From an uncultured Gammaproteobacteria bacterium (GTDB lineage: Bacteria > Pseudomonadota > Gammaproteobacteria > Arenicellales > Poriferihabitantaceae): 64,000 bases of DNA. The translations under genes and the position numbers were made by a program. The stretch spans positions 1 through 64,000 of the forward strand of contig CAMYNW010000019.1 in assembly GCA_947259885.1 (NCBI GenBank), given 5' to 3'. Of this stretch, positions 45,351 through 54,937 are shown piece by piece. Below the pieces are notes generated by a model. The model saw only the letters and a list, made by a program, of their open reading frames with translations. It was not told the DNA's origin and did not search any database. Positions within the stretch are counted from its first letter, which is position 1. Every line of letters begins with the position of its first letter.

Positions 45351-46379
45351 CTACTGTTGAACGGCAGTCGTTTGACTGTTCTTAAACTCCTGAAGAAGTG
45401 TCAGAATGTTGTGAAAAAGCTCAGGGTGTTCCTGGTTGCAGGGCATTTGATCATGAGCGCTTTCCACTTCAGACTTCCACATTTCTCTCTCCGATGGATC
45501 GATTTTGACTATAGTAAGGCCGCGATCCTGCATTGCATTAATTGCTTCAGATTCTGCAGTGCGGATAGATTGACGAAGGCCTTTTCCGATCTCTACTGCG
45601 GCCGCAGCTAACTCGGGTCTCAACTGTTCGGGTATTTTCTGCCATGCTTTAGCGCTGATTACCATGGCAGCGTTGAGTGGAGCCCATTTTACGTCGGTCA
45701 TATTACTTGCAATCTGATATGAACGGTCGAGTAACGCAAACAAAGGTGGCACGTCGATAGCTTCAATAAGACCAGTCTGCAAAGAGGTCAGCATATCTGT
45801 TGCCGACAACGGCACCACCTGAAATTTAAATTCCTTGAATAGCTTTTCGTGATCGGGAAATCCAGGGGTGATCCAAAGCCGAAGCTTTCTCAGATCATCC
45901 GGGGTTCTTACAGGGCGTTTAGTGAAAAAATAAACCCAACCCCCTTCAGCCCAGGTCAGTATCTTGAAACCTCGCTTTTCGGCCCGCTGTTCTACACTTG
46001 GGCTGACCCGTTCTCGTACATAGTCCAGCTCCTGATAGGTATTGAACAGCATCGGTACATTGAGGCAACCGATGCTGGAATCGATATTTGGCAGTCCAGC
46101 CCCGGAAATTGCAATGCCATCCAATCCACGACGCTGCACTTTACGCACCATCTCGGTTTCACCACCAAGTACGCCGCCAGCGTAAATCCGCATTTCGATT
46201 TCTCCGTCTGACAGCTCAAGCCATTTTTGACGCAGCTCAAGCATGGCGTCGTGCCAGTCTGATCCTTCGGGTGCAATGGTGCCAAACTTAAGGATGGTTT
46301 TTGCAGCCGATATGGCGTTGCCGTTGAGGGTTGTCAGGGCAAGTATGAGGAACAGTGTCTGAGTTACTCTTTTTAGCAT
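45351..46379 (-). CDS. TRAP transporter substrate-binding protein, DctP family (342 aa)
   Basis: Periplasmic solute receptor. Signal peptide M-L-K-R-V...A-I-S-A (about 1-25), then the DctP fold with L-K-F-G-T-I-A-P-E-G-S, G-G-V-L-G-G-E-T-E-M, R-K-L-R-L-W-I-T and I-E-A-I-D-V-P-P. The Arg in the R-x-W strand region is the usual carboxylate clamp. Starts 22 bases after tatT ends; 63 bases ahead of the permease gene. The substrate cannot be told from motifs. Confidence 0.92.
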   Translation of the reverse strand: MLKRVTQTLFLILALTTLNGNAISAAKTILKFGTIAPEGSDWHDAMLELRQKWLELSDGEIEMRIYAGGVLGGETEMVRKVQRRGLDGIAISGAGLPNIDSSIGCLNVPMLFNTYQELDYVRERVSPSVEQRAEKRGFKILTWAEGGWVYFFTKRPVRTPDDLRKLRLWITPGFPDHEKLFKEFKFQVVPLSATDMLTSLQTGLIEAIDVPPLFALLDRSYQIASNMTDVKWAPLNAAMVISAKAWQKIPEQLRPELAAAAVEIGKGLRQSIRTAESEAINAMQDRGLTIVKIDPSEREMWKSEVESAHDQMPCNQEHPELFHNILTLLQEFKNSQTTAVQQ

Positions 46380-46401
46380 TGTTATCTAGGAACCACTAAA
46401 G

Positions 46402-47316
46402 TTACAGAATCAACTCGTCGATATGGCTCAGTAGCCACTTCGCTCGTCGTTGCGCGATGACGTTTAACAATCGGTGCTCAGGATCATTATCTGGATCCAC
46501 TGCTAAAGCGTTTTCCAGTAAAAAGGTAAATTCCTCTCGGTCCTGGTTCGGCAAGGATATCGCTTCAGCCATTGTCACGAAAAGACTCGCTCTTTCACCA
46601 TCAGATAACTCCAGTGCCCTGTTATAATGATCTCGAAGGATTGATTCATCAGCATCAGTATGCTGGGCCGCGGCCCATGTTATCTTGAATTCGTGAAGTG
46701 TTCCACGATTCCAGTCTTCGTCCAGGGTCAATGCACGATCTAACATGGCTCCGACTTCAGGCAGTCTGGCAAGCATTCTTGGGTCATTTTTCGAGACTGA
46801 AATTGCCAATCCAAGCGCTGCGGCAGACCAGTACAGTAAGGGTACGTTACTGTCCGCCGAGGACGAAGTAATTGCTAGAACGGCTCGTTGTGGATTAGTT
46901 GCCAGTGTGTTTTCAAATCCCGGATGTGAGAGCTCCAGAGCATGCAGGCTGTAGTTCAGGGCGCGCAAATAGAGATTTTGGGCCCGCTCCCGCATGACCC
47001 GCGCATTTTCGATATCAAACAGCTTTTCTAGATCTGCTTGCCAGTGAACATATGCATAGGCGTATAGCACATATCCGCGACTTGCGGAAAGCAGCAGTCC
47101 GGGCTGATCAGGTGATTCGACTAGTAGGCTTTCCAGCAGCTTTAAGCTAAATGGCAGAGCTTCGCCAATGAGAATGATATCGTTGTCGCTTTCATAGACT
47201 GAACCGCCTTTTGAGAGCATGTCTCCTAGGGTATTCAGCGCATAGCGCTTAGGCGAGCAAGCTGTAGCAAAGGCGACAGAAAACAATAGAAGTGAAAAAA
47301 CTAAATATCTTCTCAT
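46402..47316 (-). CDS. tatT: TatT-type TRAP-associated lipoprotein (304 aa)
   Basis: TatT is a helical TPR-like protein that binds the TRAP receptor (TatP) and was characterised in Treponema pallidum. Signal peptide with F-A-T-A-C19-S lipobox-like site, then helical repeats (G-L-L-L-S-A-S-R-G-Y-V-L-Y-A-Y-A-Y, L-Y-L-R-A-L-N-Y, Y-W-S-A-A-A-L-G-L-A, Y-N-R-A-L-E-L-S). ATG 47316 chosen so the signal peptide begins at M-R-R-Y-L; the longest frame begins at 47361. First gene of the TRAP operon. Confidence 0.85.
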   Translation of the reverse strand: MRRYLVFSLLLFSVAFATACSPKRYALNTLGDMLSKGGSVYESDNDIILIGEALPFSLKLLESLLVESPDQPGLLLSASRGYVLYAYAYVHWQADLEKLFDIENARVMRERAQNLYLRALNYSLHALELSHPGFENTLATNPQRAVLAITSSSADSNVPLLYWSAAALGLAISVSKNDPRMLARLPEVGAMLDRALTLDEDWNRGTLHEFKITWAAAQHTDADESILRDHYNRALELSDGERASLFVTMAEAISLPNQDREEFTFLLENALAVDPDNDPEHRLLNVIAQRRAKWLLSHIDELIL

Positions 47317-47410
47317 CAGAGAGTTATAGGCAAGTGCCGCTCGTCCAAAGCATATTGTCAAAGCAACGACATCAATTGAAAATGAAATTCAGACCTGAAA
47401 CTAAAGCAAA

Positions 47411-48169
47411 CTAACCAGAGGGGGTTTCATCAATCTTCTTATGCAATTTGATTGTTGATTTGTCAATGTTTCTACGTACACGGATATTTAACATTTCTAC
47501 AGCTACCGAGAAAGCCATGGCAAAATAAATATACCCTTTGGGAACATGGACATCGAAACCTTCCGCCATCAATGTGAAACCGATGAGCATAAGAAAGGAT
47601 AGTGCCAGCATCTTGATAGTCGGGTGGGTGTCGACAAAATCACCAATGGATTTGGCAGCAATCAGCATGACAATCACTGCTCCAACTACGGCAATGACCA
47701 TAATGGACAAGTGATCTACAAGTCCGACTGCGGTAATCACTGAATCCAGTGAAAATACGATGTCCAGCACGCCAATCTGTACAATAATGGAGATCATTGT
47801 ACTCTGTGCGGCTGAGATACTTTCATCCGCCACATCCACCATGCTGGTATGTATTTCATGCGTAGATTTTGCCAGCAGGAATAATCCGCCGACGATCAAT
47901 ACGATATCACGCCCGGAAATTTCCACGTCGAAAATTGTGAACCAGGGCGCCGTCAGACCTATCACCCAGGCGAGGCTGAAAAGCAGTGCCAGACGGGTCA
48001 GCATGGCAAATCCAATACCCAGTCGTCGCGCGGTCTCCCGTTGTTCTGGTGGTAGTCGACCCACCAGAATCGAGATAAAAATGATGTTATCGATGCCCAG
48101 CACAATCTCCAGGGCAAGGAGAGTGGTGAGAGCGATCCAAGCTTCAGGATTGGTTATCCATTCAAACAT
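47411..48169 (-). CDS. TerC-family integral membrane protein (252 aa)
   Basis: About seven hydrophobic segments with the TerC acidic motifs L-E-I-V-L-G-I-D-N-I-I-F (helix 1) and D-I-V-F-S-L-D-S-V-I-T-A-V-G. The family includes tellurite-resistance TerC and metal exporters such as the Mn2+ exporters Alx and MeeF/MeeY; which one this is cannot be told. I looked for a yybP-ykoY manganese riboswitch upstream and did not find one. Confidence 0.9.
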   Translation of the reverse strand: MFEWITNPEAWIALTTLLALEIVLGIDNIIFISILVGRLPPEQRETARRLGIGFAMLTRLALLFSLAWVIGLTAPWFTIFDVEISGRDIVLIVGGLFLLAKSTHEIHTSMVDVADESISAAQSTMISIIVQIGVLDIVFSLDSVITAVGLVDHLSIMVIAVVGAVIVMLIAAKSIGDFVDTHPTIKMLALSFLMLIGFTLMAEGFDVHVPKGYIYFAMAFSVAVEMLNIRVRRNIDKSTIKLHKKIDETPSG

Positions 48170-48518
48170 TGGTTAAACCTTTGAGGTTGAAAAAACAAGA
48201 AGGATTTATTTTCATGGTATACATTACATGCCACATGCCGACTCTATCCGGAGTTTGGCAAAGTCAACAAAGAATATAGCGCATTGTCAGTACAAGTATT
48301 GAGTATGCGAGGCTCAGGCACAAGTGCTCGGTTCAACAATAGTCATAAATCGCGGCACCCTGAAGCGGGCGCCGTGGGCTTGATTCGGTACCTTGGTAAT
48401 CCGCCAGAGATCCCGGATCAAGGTCAGGGACACGGTGTAACTAGCCGGCCTGGGATGCGGTTGTAATATGGTCCGGGATGAAGATTGAAGTATCCGGTCA
48501 GTGGGTCAATCTAGACGC
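48170..48518. other. Intergenic region between terC and the Rieske gene
   Basis: 349 bases with no convincing gene. An 8-base inverted repeat ATCCCGGA (48410-48417) and TCCGGGAT (48472-48479) lies near the 3' end of the Rieske gene and may be a folded 3' end. A TTGACT occurs upstream of terC on the minus strand but I find no matching -10. Confidence 0.45.
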
Positions 48519-49724
48519 CTAAGAAGCACTTATCCCTGCATAATACTGCGTATATTGACGCGCAATCCATTTATGAAAATGATGTGAGCAGGTGTCGTGG
48601 ACCGGTGAGAACGCGCCGCCGTGATATCCAGGGGAATTTCTTCCAATTTGCATGCGTTCACATGGGCCGATATCCTCGTTGAAGACCTGGGCCCAGGCTT
48701 GCAGATTGGCTCTACGGGTTTCAGTGAAACGATCTGAGTTTGCTTCGTCCCCTACGTAGAAAATCATCAGTTCTTCACGACACTTTGTCGGGCTGAGCGG
48801 GTGAATAATCATTGCAAAAAGATGATTTGCCTGAAATCCCAACAACAGGTTCGGATAAACTGCTGGATACTCGCCGGTTTCAAGGCGGGACTTATCCCAG
48901 TCCGGAAACAGCGGCAACGGATTATCTGAATCGAGTTTGGGATCGAATGTAGAGGTGATCTGGCCCGAACATTTTTCCCCGAAAATTTCGTTACGGTGTT
49001 CGGTCAGCGGAGAGTATGAGTTCAGGCTTGGATGAATGAAGGGCAGATGATAGGCCTCGAGATAGTTTTCCACCGCCAGCTTCCAGTTGCATTCGAGGTC
49101 CATGGTCAGCCCAGCGTCGGTAGCCGCGGCCCGAATGCTAGGCTCTCCTGAATTTCCCATCAGTTTGCGATAACGTTCAATTACACCTTTGGCATCCTGT
49201 TCAAATTCCGCTGCCTGACGGTCCAGGTTAACAAAGATAATTCCGAGCCAGATATGGCAGCGGATTTCCTTAAGACCATGATCCGCGCATTGAAAGCCGT
49301 CAGCTTGGTGCACACCGACGCCACCGATATGGGGGGTCGCCTTGAGTTCTCCCTTGAGAGAATAGGTCCAGGAATGATAGGGGCAGACCACCAGGCCGTT
49401 AGTCTTCTTTTGTTCTTGTACCAGTTTCATTCCACGATGGCTGCACACGTTGTGGAACACCTTGACCTCTCCCTGTTTTGTTTTGCTGATCAGAATGGGT
49501 AGTCCCATGAAATCTACGGGTTTAACCGAAGCCTCTTCGAGCTGGTCGATGAATCCGATGGCGCTCCAGTTCGAGGCAAAAACGTGTTCTCGCTCAAACT
49601 CGAACAATTCCCGATCGATATACGCAGCGTTAGGCATTCCTCTTGCCTGTTCTATCGGCTGATCGACAGCCCGCAATTCGTCTGCGGAGATTTTCGAGGG
49701 TATGACCTGGGCTTGGAAGTTCAT
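48519..49724 (-). CDS. Rieske non-haem iron oxygenase, large subunit (401 aa)
   Basis: Oxygenase that hydroxylates or demethylates an organic substrate. Rieske [2Fe-2S] ligands C94-x-H96 (C-S-H-R-G) and C114-x2-H117 (C-P-Y-H-S-W). Mononuclear iron site with N-Y-L-E-A-Y-H216-x4-H221. Similar to the choline-monooxygenase/glycine-betaine-demethylase branch (GbcA-like) rather than to ring dioxygenases of aromatic hydrocarbons, by overall look. Its reductase partner is not adjacent. Divergent from a LysR regulator, which probably controls it. Confidence 0.87.
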   Translation of the reverse strand: MNFQAQVIPSKISADELRAVDQPIEQARGMPNAAYIDRELFEFEREHVFASNWSAIGFIDQLEEASVKPVDFMGLPILISKTKQGEVKVFHNVCSHRGMKLVQEQKKTNGLVVCPYHSWTYSLKGELKATPHIGGVGVHQADGFQCADHGLKEIRCHIWLGIIFVNLDRQAAEFEQDAKGVIERYRKLMGNSGEPSIRAAATDAGLTMDLECNWKLAVENYLEAYHLPFIHPSLNSYSPLTEHRNEIFGEKCSGQITSTFDPKLDSDNPLPLFPDWDKSRLETGEYPAVYPNLLLGFQANHLFAMIIHPLSPTKCREELMIFYVGDEANSDRFTETRRANLQAWAQVFNEDIGPCERMQIGRNSPGYHGGAFSPVHDTCSHHFHKWIARQYTQYYAGISAS

Positions 49725-49811
49725 GGCGCAGACGGGTCTTTGATTAATAGCGACTAGACCTGAAATTTACCGCAGTGTGGGTATCCGACAAGCGATTTTT
49801 CAGCAGAAATA

Positions 49812-49828
49812 CATGAGAAAAATTCATG
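49812..49828. promoter_or_regulatory. Candidate LysR-type operator
   Basis: CATGA (49812-49816), 7 bases, TCATG (49824-49828): a 17-base dyad in the divergent Rieske/LysR intergenic region, just ahead of the regulator start. LysR-type sites usually show a T-N11-A core within such dyads. Confidence 0.4.
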
Positions 49829-49849
49829 CATTAATGGTTTAATACAAAC

Positions 49850-50740
49850 ATGAGCCGCCGTCGTTTACCCCCTCTGAAAAGCCTGGTTTACTTTGAAGCC
49901 GCTGCCCGTATGCAAAGCTTCACACGTGCTTCGGCCGAACTCAACGTTACCCAAGGGGCGGTCAGCCGACAAATTCGGCAGCTCGAACAGTTTCTTGGCC
50001 GGGATCTTTTTACTCGTGAAAAACGCCAGATTTTCCTGACCGATGACGGCCACAATTATTATGTGTCCATTGCCCACCTGCTGCAGCAACTCGGGGACGT
50101 TACCGACGCCCTGGTCGGCCCGAACGAATCCGATCAAGTTACCCTGGTAACATCAAGCGCACTGGCCTCGATGTACCTGCTACCGAGAATTCCTGCCTTC
50201 CGCCAGGCATACAGTGACATTCAGATTCGAATCGTGGCGCGCGATGACGTGGCCGATCTAGACAAGTCTGAATTTGATATTGCACTTTACTACTGCCGGC
50301 AACCGCCACAGAAAAATGAATCGATCAAACTGTTTCAAGAGACGGTATTTCCGGTGTGCAGCCCCTCTTATCTCGGCGCGCATCCGCAGCAGTTTGATAC
50401 AGCCGAAGGATTGCATACCAATCTGATCTGGCTCGAAAGTGATGAAGACTGGATTAACTGGCCCGAATGGATGAAGGCGATGAATATTGATATTCAGGAT
50501 TATCATAACCGGCTGGTGGTCAACCACTATCCTATGGTGATCCAGGCAGCAATAGCCGGCCAGGGCATAGCGTTGGCCTGGTCTAATCTGGTCGATAACG
50601 AATTAGAACAGGGCACATTAGTGCGGCCTACTGCGATGTCACTGGAAACCGAATCGGGTTTCTACTTAATGTTGCCGTCAAGCCGTAAGCTTGGAAAACG
50701 TACCGCCATATTTAAAGACTGGCTAAGGGAACATCATTAA
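49850..50740 (+). CDS. LysR-family transcriptional regulator, GcvA-like (296 aa)
   Basis: N-terminal winged helix (L-P-P-L-K-S-L-V-Y-F-E-A-A-A-R...T-Q-G-A-V-S-R-Q-I-R-Q-L-E) and C-terminal ligand-binding domain. The opening P-P-L-x-x-L-x-x-F-E-A-A-A-R is that of the GcvA/AmpR group. Divergent from the Rieske oxygenase gene, its probable target; a dyad lies between. Its last bases overlap the convergent fadJ gene by four. Confidence 0.92.
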   Translation: MSRRRLPPLKSLVYFEAAARMQSFTRASAELNVTQGAVSRQIRQLEQFLGRDLFTREKRQIFLTDDGHNYYVSIAHLLQQLGDVTDALVGPNESDQVTLVTSSALASMYLLPRIPAFRQAYSDIQIRIVARDDVADLDKSEFDIALYYCRQPPQKNESIKLFQETVFPVCSPSYLGAHPQQFDTAEGLHTNLIWLESDEDWINWPEWMKAMNIDIQDYHNRLVVNHYPMVIQAAIAGQGIALAWSNLVDNELEQGTLVRPTAMSLETESGFYLMLPSSRKLGKRTAIFKDWLREHH

Positions 50741-52791
50741 GCCGCTGAACTTTCAGCAGGCGAAGAATCCAGAGAAAGGCGAGTCCAGCCCGAATCGGGT
50801 TTAAACCGATCACCGTATTGCTGGTGCAAGGCCTCGAGTTTTTCAAGCGTAGCCTGTTGTCCTTTTTCCGCGATGTAGTTCACCGGACCTCCTCGAAATG
50901 GTGCGAAGCCGGTGCCGAATATTAGTCCGCCATCGGCGAGTTGCGCATTTTCGACAATGCCTTCGTTAAGGCAGGCTACGGTTTCATTGAGGTAGCGAAA
51001 CACGAGTCGTTCCTCAAGATCACTTGGGGCAGAATAATTATTCGGAGTTTTGGCTTTCTCAGGTTTGCCCTTAGACCACTTGTAAAAACCCTCGCCGCTT
51101 TTCTTGCCAAGCTTACCGGCCTTGACCTTTTGAGAGAGCGCTTGCGGCATCTCACCGCCGTAGCTTTCAGTGAGGTTCTGGGCGACATGCTGACAAATAT
51201 CGAGACCAACCGTGTCTGCCAGAGTGATCGGGCCCATGGGCATCCCGAAGTCGGTGGCGACCTTATCAATTATGGCATTCGGTACACCCTCGTTATGCAT
51301 CTCAACCGCCTCCATCAGATATGGCATCAGGATTCGATTGACCAGGAAACCGGGGCTGCTCTTTACAGGCAAGGGCAGCCTGCCGATCTGGGTAGCGAAT
51401 GCGGTGGCCTTGGTGGCTACTTCTGCCAAGGTTTGCTCTCCGCTGACAATCTCCACAAGCTGCATCTTGGCTACTGGATTAAAAAAGTGCAGACCTACCA
51501 GGCGGCCCGGCGTTGACAGCGCATTGCACAAGGTTTCAAGAGGGATACTTGAAGTATTGGTAGCCAGGACAGCTTCGGGCCTGGCTTTCTTCTCAAGTTC
51601 TGAAAAAAGACCCATCTTAGCTTCGGCGTTTTCAATAATAGCCTCGATGATGACATCCGCTCGTTTGGCGCCGGTGCCGGCGAGATCGGGTTGGAAACGA
51701 TCCATGGCGCTTTGAATCAATATCGGGTCACGCAGTTTGCGCTTGAATAGCTGATATGCGCGTGAAGTTGCACGGGCCAGCGCATCCGGGTTCTGATCCT
51801 GGATCGTGACATGGAGTCCCTTGAGTGCACACCATGAGGCGATATCTCCTCCCATTACTCCAGCACCGACAATATGCACTCGCTCGGCATTGGTTAGATT
51901 TCTATCGAACTTACCTAGACCTTTTAACTGTTCTTGTAGAAAAAACACTTTGACCAGATTGCGAGATGTTGGCGTGGTCACGAGCTTGGTTGCCGACTGT
52001 TGTTCTGCCGCAAGCATGGCGTTGCGGTCACCACCGTGTTGCTTCCACAGTTCGATCAGTGAGTAAGGCGCAGGATAGTGAACGCGCGATGCACGCGAGG
52101 CCACTTTTTTCTCGAGAATCCGGGCCACTAACAGCCTTAGCGGGGCAAAACCTAACCACGATTGCCAGCCTTTCGCTTTAAGCACTTCAGGCTTTTTAGC
52201 GATCACGTGATCTGCAGCTCTTCGCAGCTGGCGCTCAGGCACTGCCAGATCCACAAACCCCATCTTGGCAGCAACTTTTGGAACTACCGTGCGGCCGCTC
52301 AGCATCAAGTCCATGGCTGAAAGCACGCCGCACTTTTCGATCAAGCGAACGGTGCCCCCAAAGCCTGGATGGATGCCCAACATCACCTCAGGTAATCCCA
52401 GCCTGATTGACGGATCATTGCAGGCAACACGGTAGTCACAGGCCAGCGCAAGTTCGAGTCCGCCACCCAGACAATTACCATTGATCATTGCGACGGTGGG
52501 AAAGGAAAATTGTTCGATTCGGTTTAACACAGAATGGGCATGACTAACAAAGCCCATAGCCTGTTCGGCGGTTTCAACTTTGGAAAATTCACTGACATCC
52601 GCACCGGCAATAAATCCGTTGTGCTTGCCGGATTGTATGATCAGACCGGCAGGATTGAGTGTGTGGATTTCATTTACCGCCTGCTCCAGTTCCTTGAGGG
52701 TCTCGGCCGACAGTATATTCTGACTACTATCGGTCTTGTCCAAGGTAAGTATGCAGACACCATTATGCTGCTCTAAAGTCCAGTTTTGCAT
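50737..52791 (-). CDS. fadJ: Fatty-acid oxidation complex alpha subunit, FadJ-like (684 aa)
   Basis: Two enzymes in one chain: enoyl-CoA hydratase (about 1-190; N-G-N-C-L-G-G-G-L-E-L-A-L-A, L-P-E-V-M-L-G-I-H-P-G) and 3-hydroxyacyl-CoA dehydrogenase (about 300-684; V-H-I-V-G-A-G-V-M-G-G-D, H-F-F-N-P-V). Beta-oxidation of fatty acids with FadI. ATG 52791 chosen because M-Q-N-W-T-L opens the hydratase fold and it leaves 25 bases after fadI; a frame from 52911 would run into fadI. Confidence 0.92.
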   Translation of the reverse strand: MQNWTLEQHNGVCILTLDKTDSSQNILSAETLKELEQAVNEIHTLNPAGLIIQSGKHNGFIAGADVSEFSKVETAEQAMGFVSHAHSVLNRIEQFSFPTVAMINGNCLGGGLELALACDYRVACNDPSIRLGLPEVMLGIHPGFGGTVRLIEKCGVLSAMDLMLSGRTVVPKVAAKMGFVDLAVPERQLRRAADHVIAKKPEVLKAKGWQSWLGFAPLRLLVARILEKKVASRASRVHYPAPYSLIELWKQHGGDRNAMLAAEQQSATKLVTTPTSRNLVKVFFLQEQLKGLGKFDRNLTNAERVHIVGAGVMGGDIASWCALKGLHVTIQDQNPDALARATSRAYQLFKRKLRDPILIQSAMDRFQPDLAGTGAKRADVIIEAIIENAEAKMGLFSELEKKARPEAVLATNTSSIPLETLCNALSTPGRLVGLHFFNPVAKMQLVEIVSGEQTLAEVATKATAFATQIGRLPLPVKSSPGFLVNRILMPYLMEAVEMHNEGVPNAIIDKVATDFGMPMGPITLADTVGLDICQHVAQNLTESYGGEMPQALSQKVKAGKLGKKSGEGFYKWSKGKPEKAKTPNNYSAPSDLEERLVFRYLNETVACLNEGIVENAQLADGGLIFGTGFAPFRGGPVNYIAEKGQQATLEKLEALHQQYGDRFKPDSGWTRLSLDSSPAESSAA

Positions 52792-52816
52792 TTCTGATGT
52801 AAGATATTCAGTTGCG

Positions 52817-54139
52817 TTAGGCAATGCGTTCAACCAGCATTGCACCACCCTGGCCACCACCGATACACAGAGTCGCCATGGCCTTATTCCATTCATTTCG
52901 TTCCAGCACATTCAAAGCGTGCAGCACGATGCGGGCGCCGCTTGCGCCCACTGGATGTCCCATGCTGATGCCTCCGCCATCGAGATTCATTCGTTCCTGA
53001 TCAAGTGTGCCCATTGCGCCGTCGAGTTCGAGTTCTTCTTTACAGTACTGATCCGATTCCCAAGCAGCCAGACACCCAAGCACCTGTCCTGCGAATGCTT
53101 CATTAATCTCCCAGTAGTCGACGTCGTTCAGCCCGAGACCATTGCGTGTCAGGATCGGTGTGCTGGCATGCACTGGTCCGAGTCCCATCTGAGTGGGATC
53201 AAGTCCGGCCCAGTTGGCGTCGAGTAATTTGCCTCGGGGTTTGAGCTGGTATTTCTCCAAAGCGTCTTCGCTTGCCAGAATCACCCAGGCACAGCCGTCG
53301 GTGATTTGCGCGCTGTTGCCCGCGGTGACCATGCCAGTAGGTTTATCGAACACTGGTTTCAGTTTCGCTAACTTTTCCAAAGTGGAGCCGCGTCGCAGAC
53401 CGTCGTCTTCAGTAAAGCTATTGCCTCGAGTGTCGTAGATCGGTACTAGCTCATTATTAAAGTATCCGCTATCAATTGCCGCCGCCAGGCGATCATGGCT
53501 GCGGATGGCAAATAAATCCATTTGCTCTCTGTTGATGCCAAAACGCCAGGCAATTTTCTCGGTAGTCTGACCCATTGATAAGCCCACAACCGGATCCTTG
53601 AGTCCTTTTAATAGTCCGATAACCGGCGCCAGCGACGACAGTTTTAATTTCCCCAGTACAGATAGTTTTTGAACTATGGATTTTGCTCTGGCCCAGTTTG
53701 ATAACCAGGTGACGAAATTATCGCTGAACAAAACTGGTGCATGGCTCATCGACTCAGTGCCACCCGCTAGAACCAGGTCAGAGCGACCAAACGCAATATT
53801 GGTAGCGGCCGAATCCAGGGCCTGCATGCCGCTCGCGCAGTTGCGTGCTACGGTCCATGCTGGAACCGATTCCCCACATCCCAGCCTGAGGGAAACCACG
53901 CGTCCAATGTTGGCTTCGTCGGCTTCTGGGCCGACACAACCAAGAATTACCTCGTCCAGTTGTTCTGCTTCGAAAGGTTGTCGGGCCAGTAACGGTCGTC
54001 CGGCCTGAAGGGCCAGATCGGCAGCCGCAAACGGCCCCGGCGCACCCGCTTTGAGAAAGGGCGTGCGGCTACCGTCAACGATATAAACAGGTCTTCCATT
54101 GTGCATGTTGTCTGTCGCCATTGAAATATAATCAAACAT
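52817..54139 (-). CDS. fadI: Acetyl-CoA C-acyltransferase, thiolase (440 aa)
   Basis: Last step of beta-oxidation, cleaving 3-ketoacyl-CoA. Nucleophile Cys in R-N-C-A-S-G-M-Q-A-L, His in G-H-P-V-G-A-S-G, second Cys in C-I-G-G-G-Q-G-G-A. The long form of about 440 residues with a helical insertion fits FadI better than FadA. Start 54139, or in frame ATG 54121. First gene of a fadI-fadJ operon, divergent from trmB. Confidence 0.93.
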   Translation of the reverse strand: MFDYISMATDNMHNGRPVYIVDGSRTPFLKAGAPGPFAAADLALQAGRPLLARQPFEAEQLDEVILGCVGPEADEANIGRVVSLRLGCGESVPAWTVARNCASGMQALDSAATNIAFGRSDLVLAGGTESMSHAPVLFSDNFVTWLSNWARAKSIVQKLSVLGKLKLSSLAPVIGLLKGLKDPVVGLSMGQTTEKIAWRFGINREQMDLFAIRSHDRLAAAIDSGYFNNELVPIYDTRGNSFTEDDGLRRGSTLEKLAKLKPVFDKPTGMVTAGNSAQITDGCAWVILASEDALEKYQLKPRGKLLDANWAGLDPTQMGLGPVHASTPILTRNGLGLNDVDYWEINEAFAGQVLGCLAAWESDQYCKEELELDGAMGTLDQERMNLDGGGISMGHPVGASGARIVLHALNVLERNEWNKAMATLCIGGGQGGAMLVERIA

Positions 54140-54214
54140 TATAACGCGATGCGATCAGTTGGGTTTGTCAGCACATGCCAACCCCGCATCGCCCTCATTC
54201 CAACTAAATATGTG

Positions 54215-54916
54215 ATGCCAGAGTCAGCAAACAACAACCAACCGCACAAACCCGTTCGAAGTTACGTGTTGAGAGAGGGTCGTATCACCAAGGGGCAGGC
54301 GCGCGCCCTGCGGGAATTATGGCCGCAGTTTGGACTGCCACACACTGGGGTGGTTCCCATAAATTTTGAGCAGGTGTTTGGACGCCGTGGACCTACCATT
54401 CTGGAAATCGGATTCGGGGATGGTGGCGCTCTGTTTGAAATGGCCAAAGGACACCTCGATCAGGATTTTATCGGCATAGAAGTTCATCGCCCTGGGGTAG
54501 GCAGCTTGATGCTTAATCTTGAAAAGGAAAATATCAGCAATGTGAGAATAATTTGTGGCGACGGGTCGGAAATATTGCAAAACAAAATTGCGGATGCCTC
54601 CCTCGATCGCATTCATCTTTTCTTTCCCGATCCCTGGCATAAGAAGAAGCATCATAAAAGAAGAATTCTGTCACCTGGGTTTATAGAGCTGGTGGCGGAC
54701 AAGTTGAAAAGCGGCGGCGTTTTTCATTTTGCCACCGACTGGGAAGATTATGCCGAACAGGGTCTCGCGCGGCTAGGGCAATGTTCGAGGCTGGTTAATC
54801 TCGCGGCGGCTGGACAGTTTTCTCCAAGGCCGGAATCACGACCCCAGACCAAGTTTGAACGACGAGGACAACGTCTTGGGCACAATGTCTGGGATGTATT
54901 GATGCAGAAGCAGTAG
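54215..54916 (+). CDS. trmB: tRNA (guanine-N7-)-methyltransferase (233 aa)
   Basis: Methylates G46 of tRNA using SAM. R-S-Y-V-L-R-E-G-R-I-T-K-G-Q opening, SAM motif I-L-E-I-G-F-G-D-G, and L-F-F-P-D-P-W-H-K-K-K-H-H-K-R-R, the TrmB signature. ATG 54215 gives the E. coli-like length; the longest frame starts at 54149. Confidence 0.96.
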   Translation: MPESANNNQPHKPVRSYVLREGRITKGQARALRELWPQFGLPHTGVVPINFEQVFGRRGPTILEIGFGDGGALFEMAKGHLDQDFIGIEVHRPGVGSLMLNLEKENISNVRIICGDGSEILQNKIADASLDRIHLFFPDPWHKKKHHKRRILSPGFIELVADKLKSGGVFHFATDWEDYAEQGLARLGQCSRLVNLAAAGQFSPRPESRPQTKFERRGQRLGHNVWDVLMQKQ

Positions 54917-54937
54917 AGAAGAGATTACTGCGCGATT

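Noticed and set aside
48170..48300. Possible yybP-ykoY manganese riboswitch before terC
   Set aside because: The conserved internal motifs of that class were not found on either strand.
48284..48466. 60-codon frame between terC and the Rieske gene
   Set aside because: No ribosome-binding site, composition not protein-like, no recognisable family.
50941..51516. 191-codon open frame opposite fadJ
   Set aside because: It lies wholly within the strongly supported fadJ gene; high-GC third positions keep the opposite frame open by chance.
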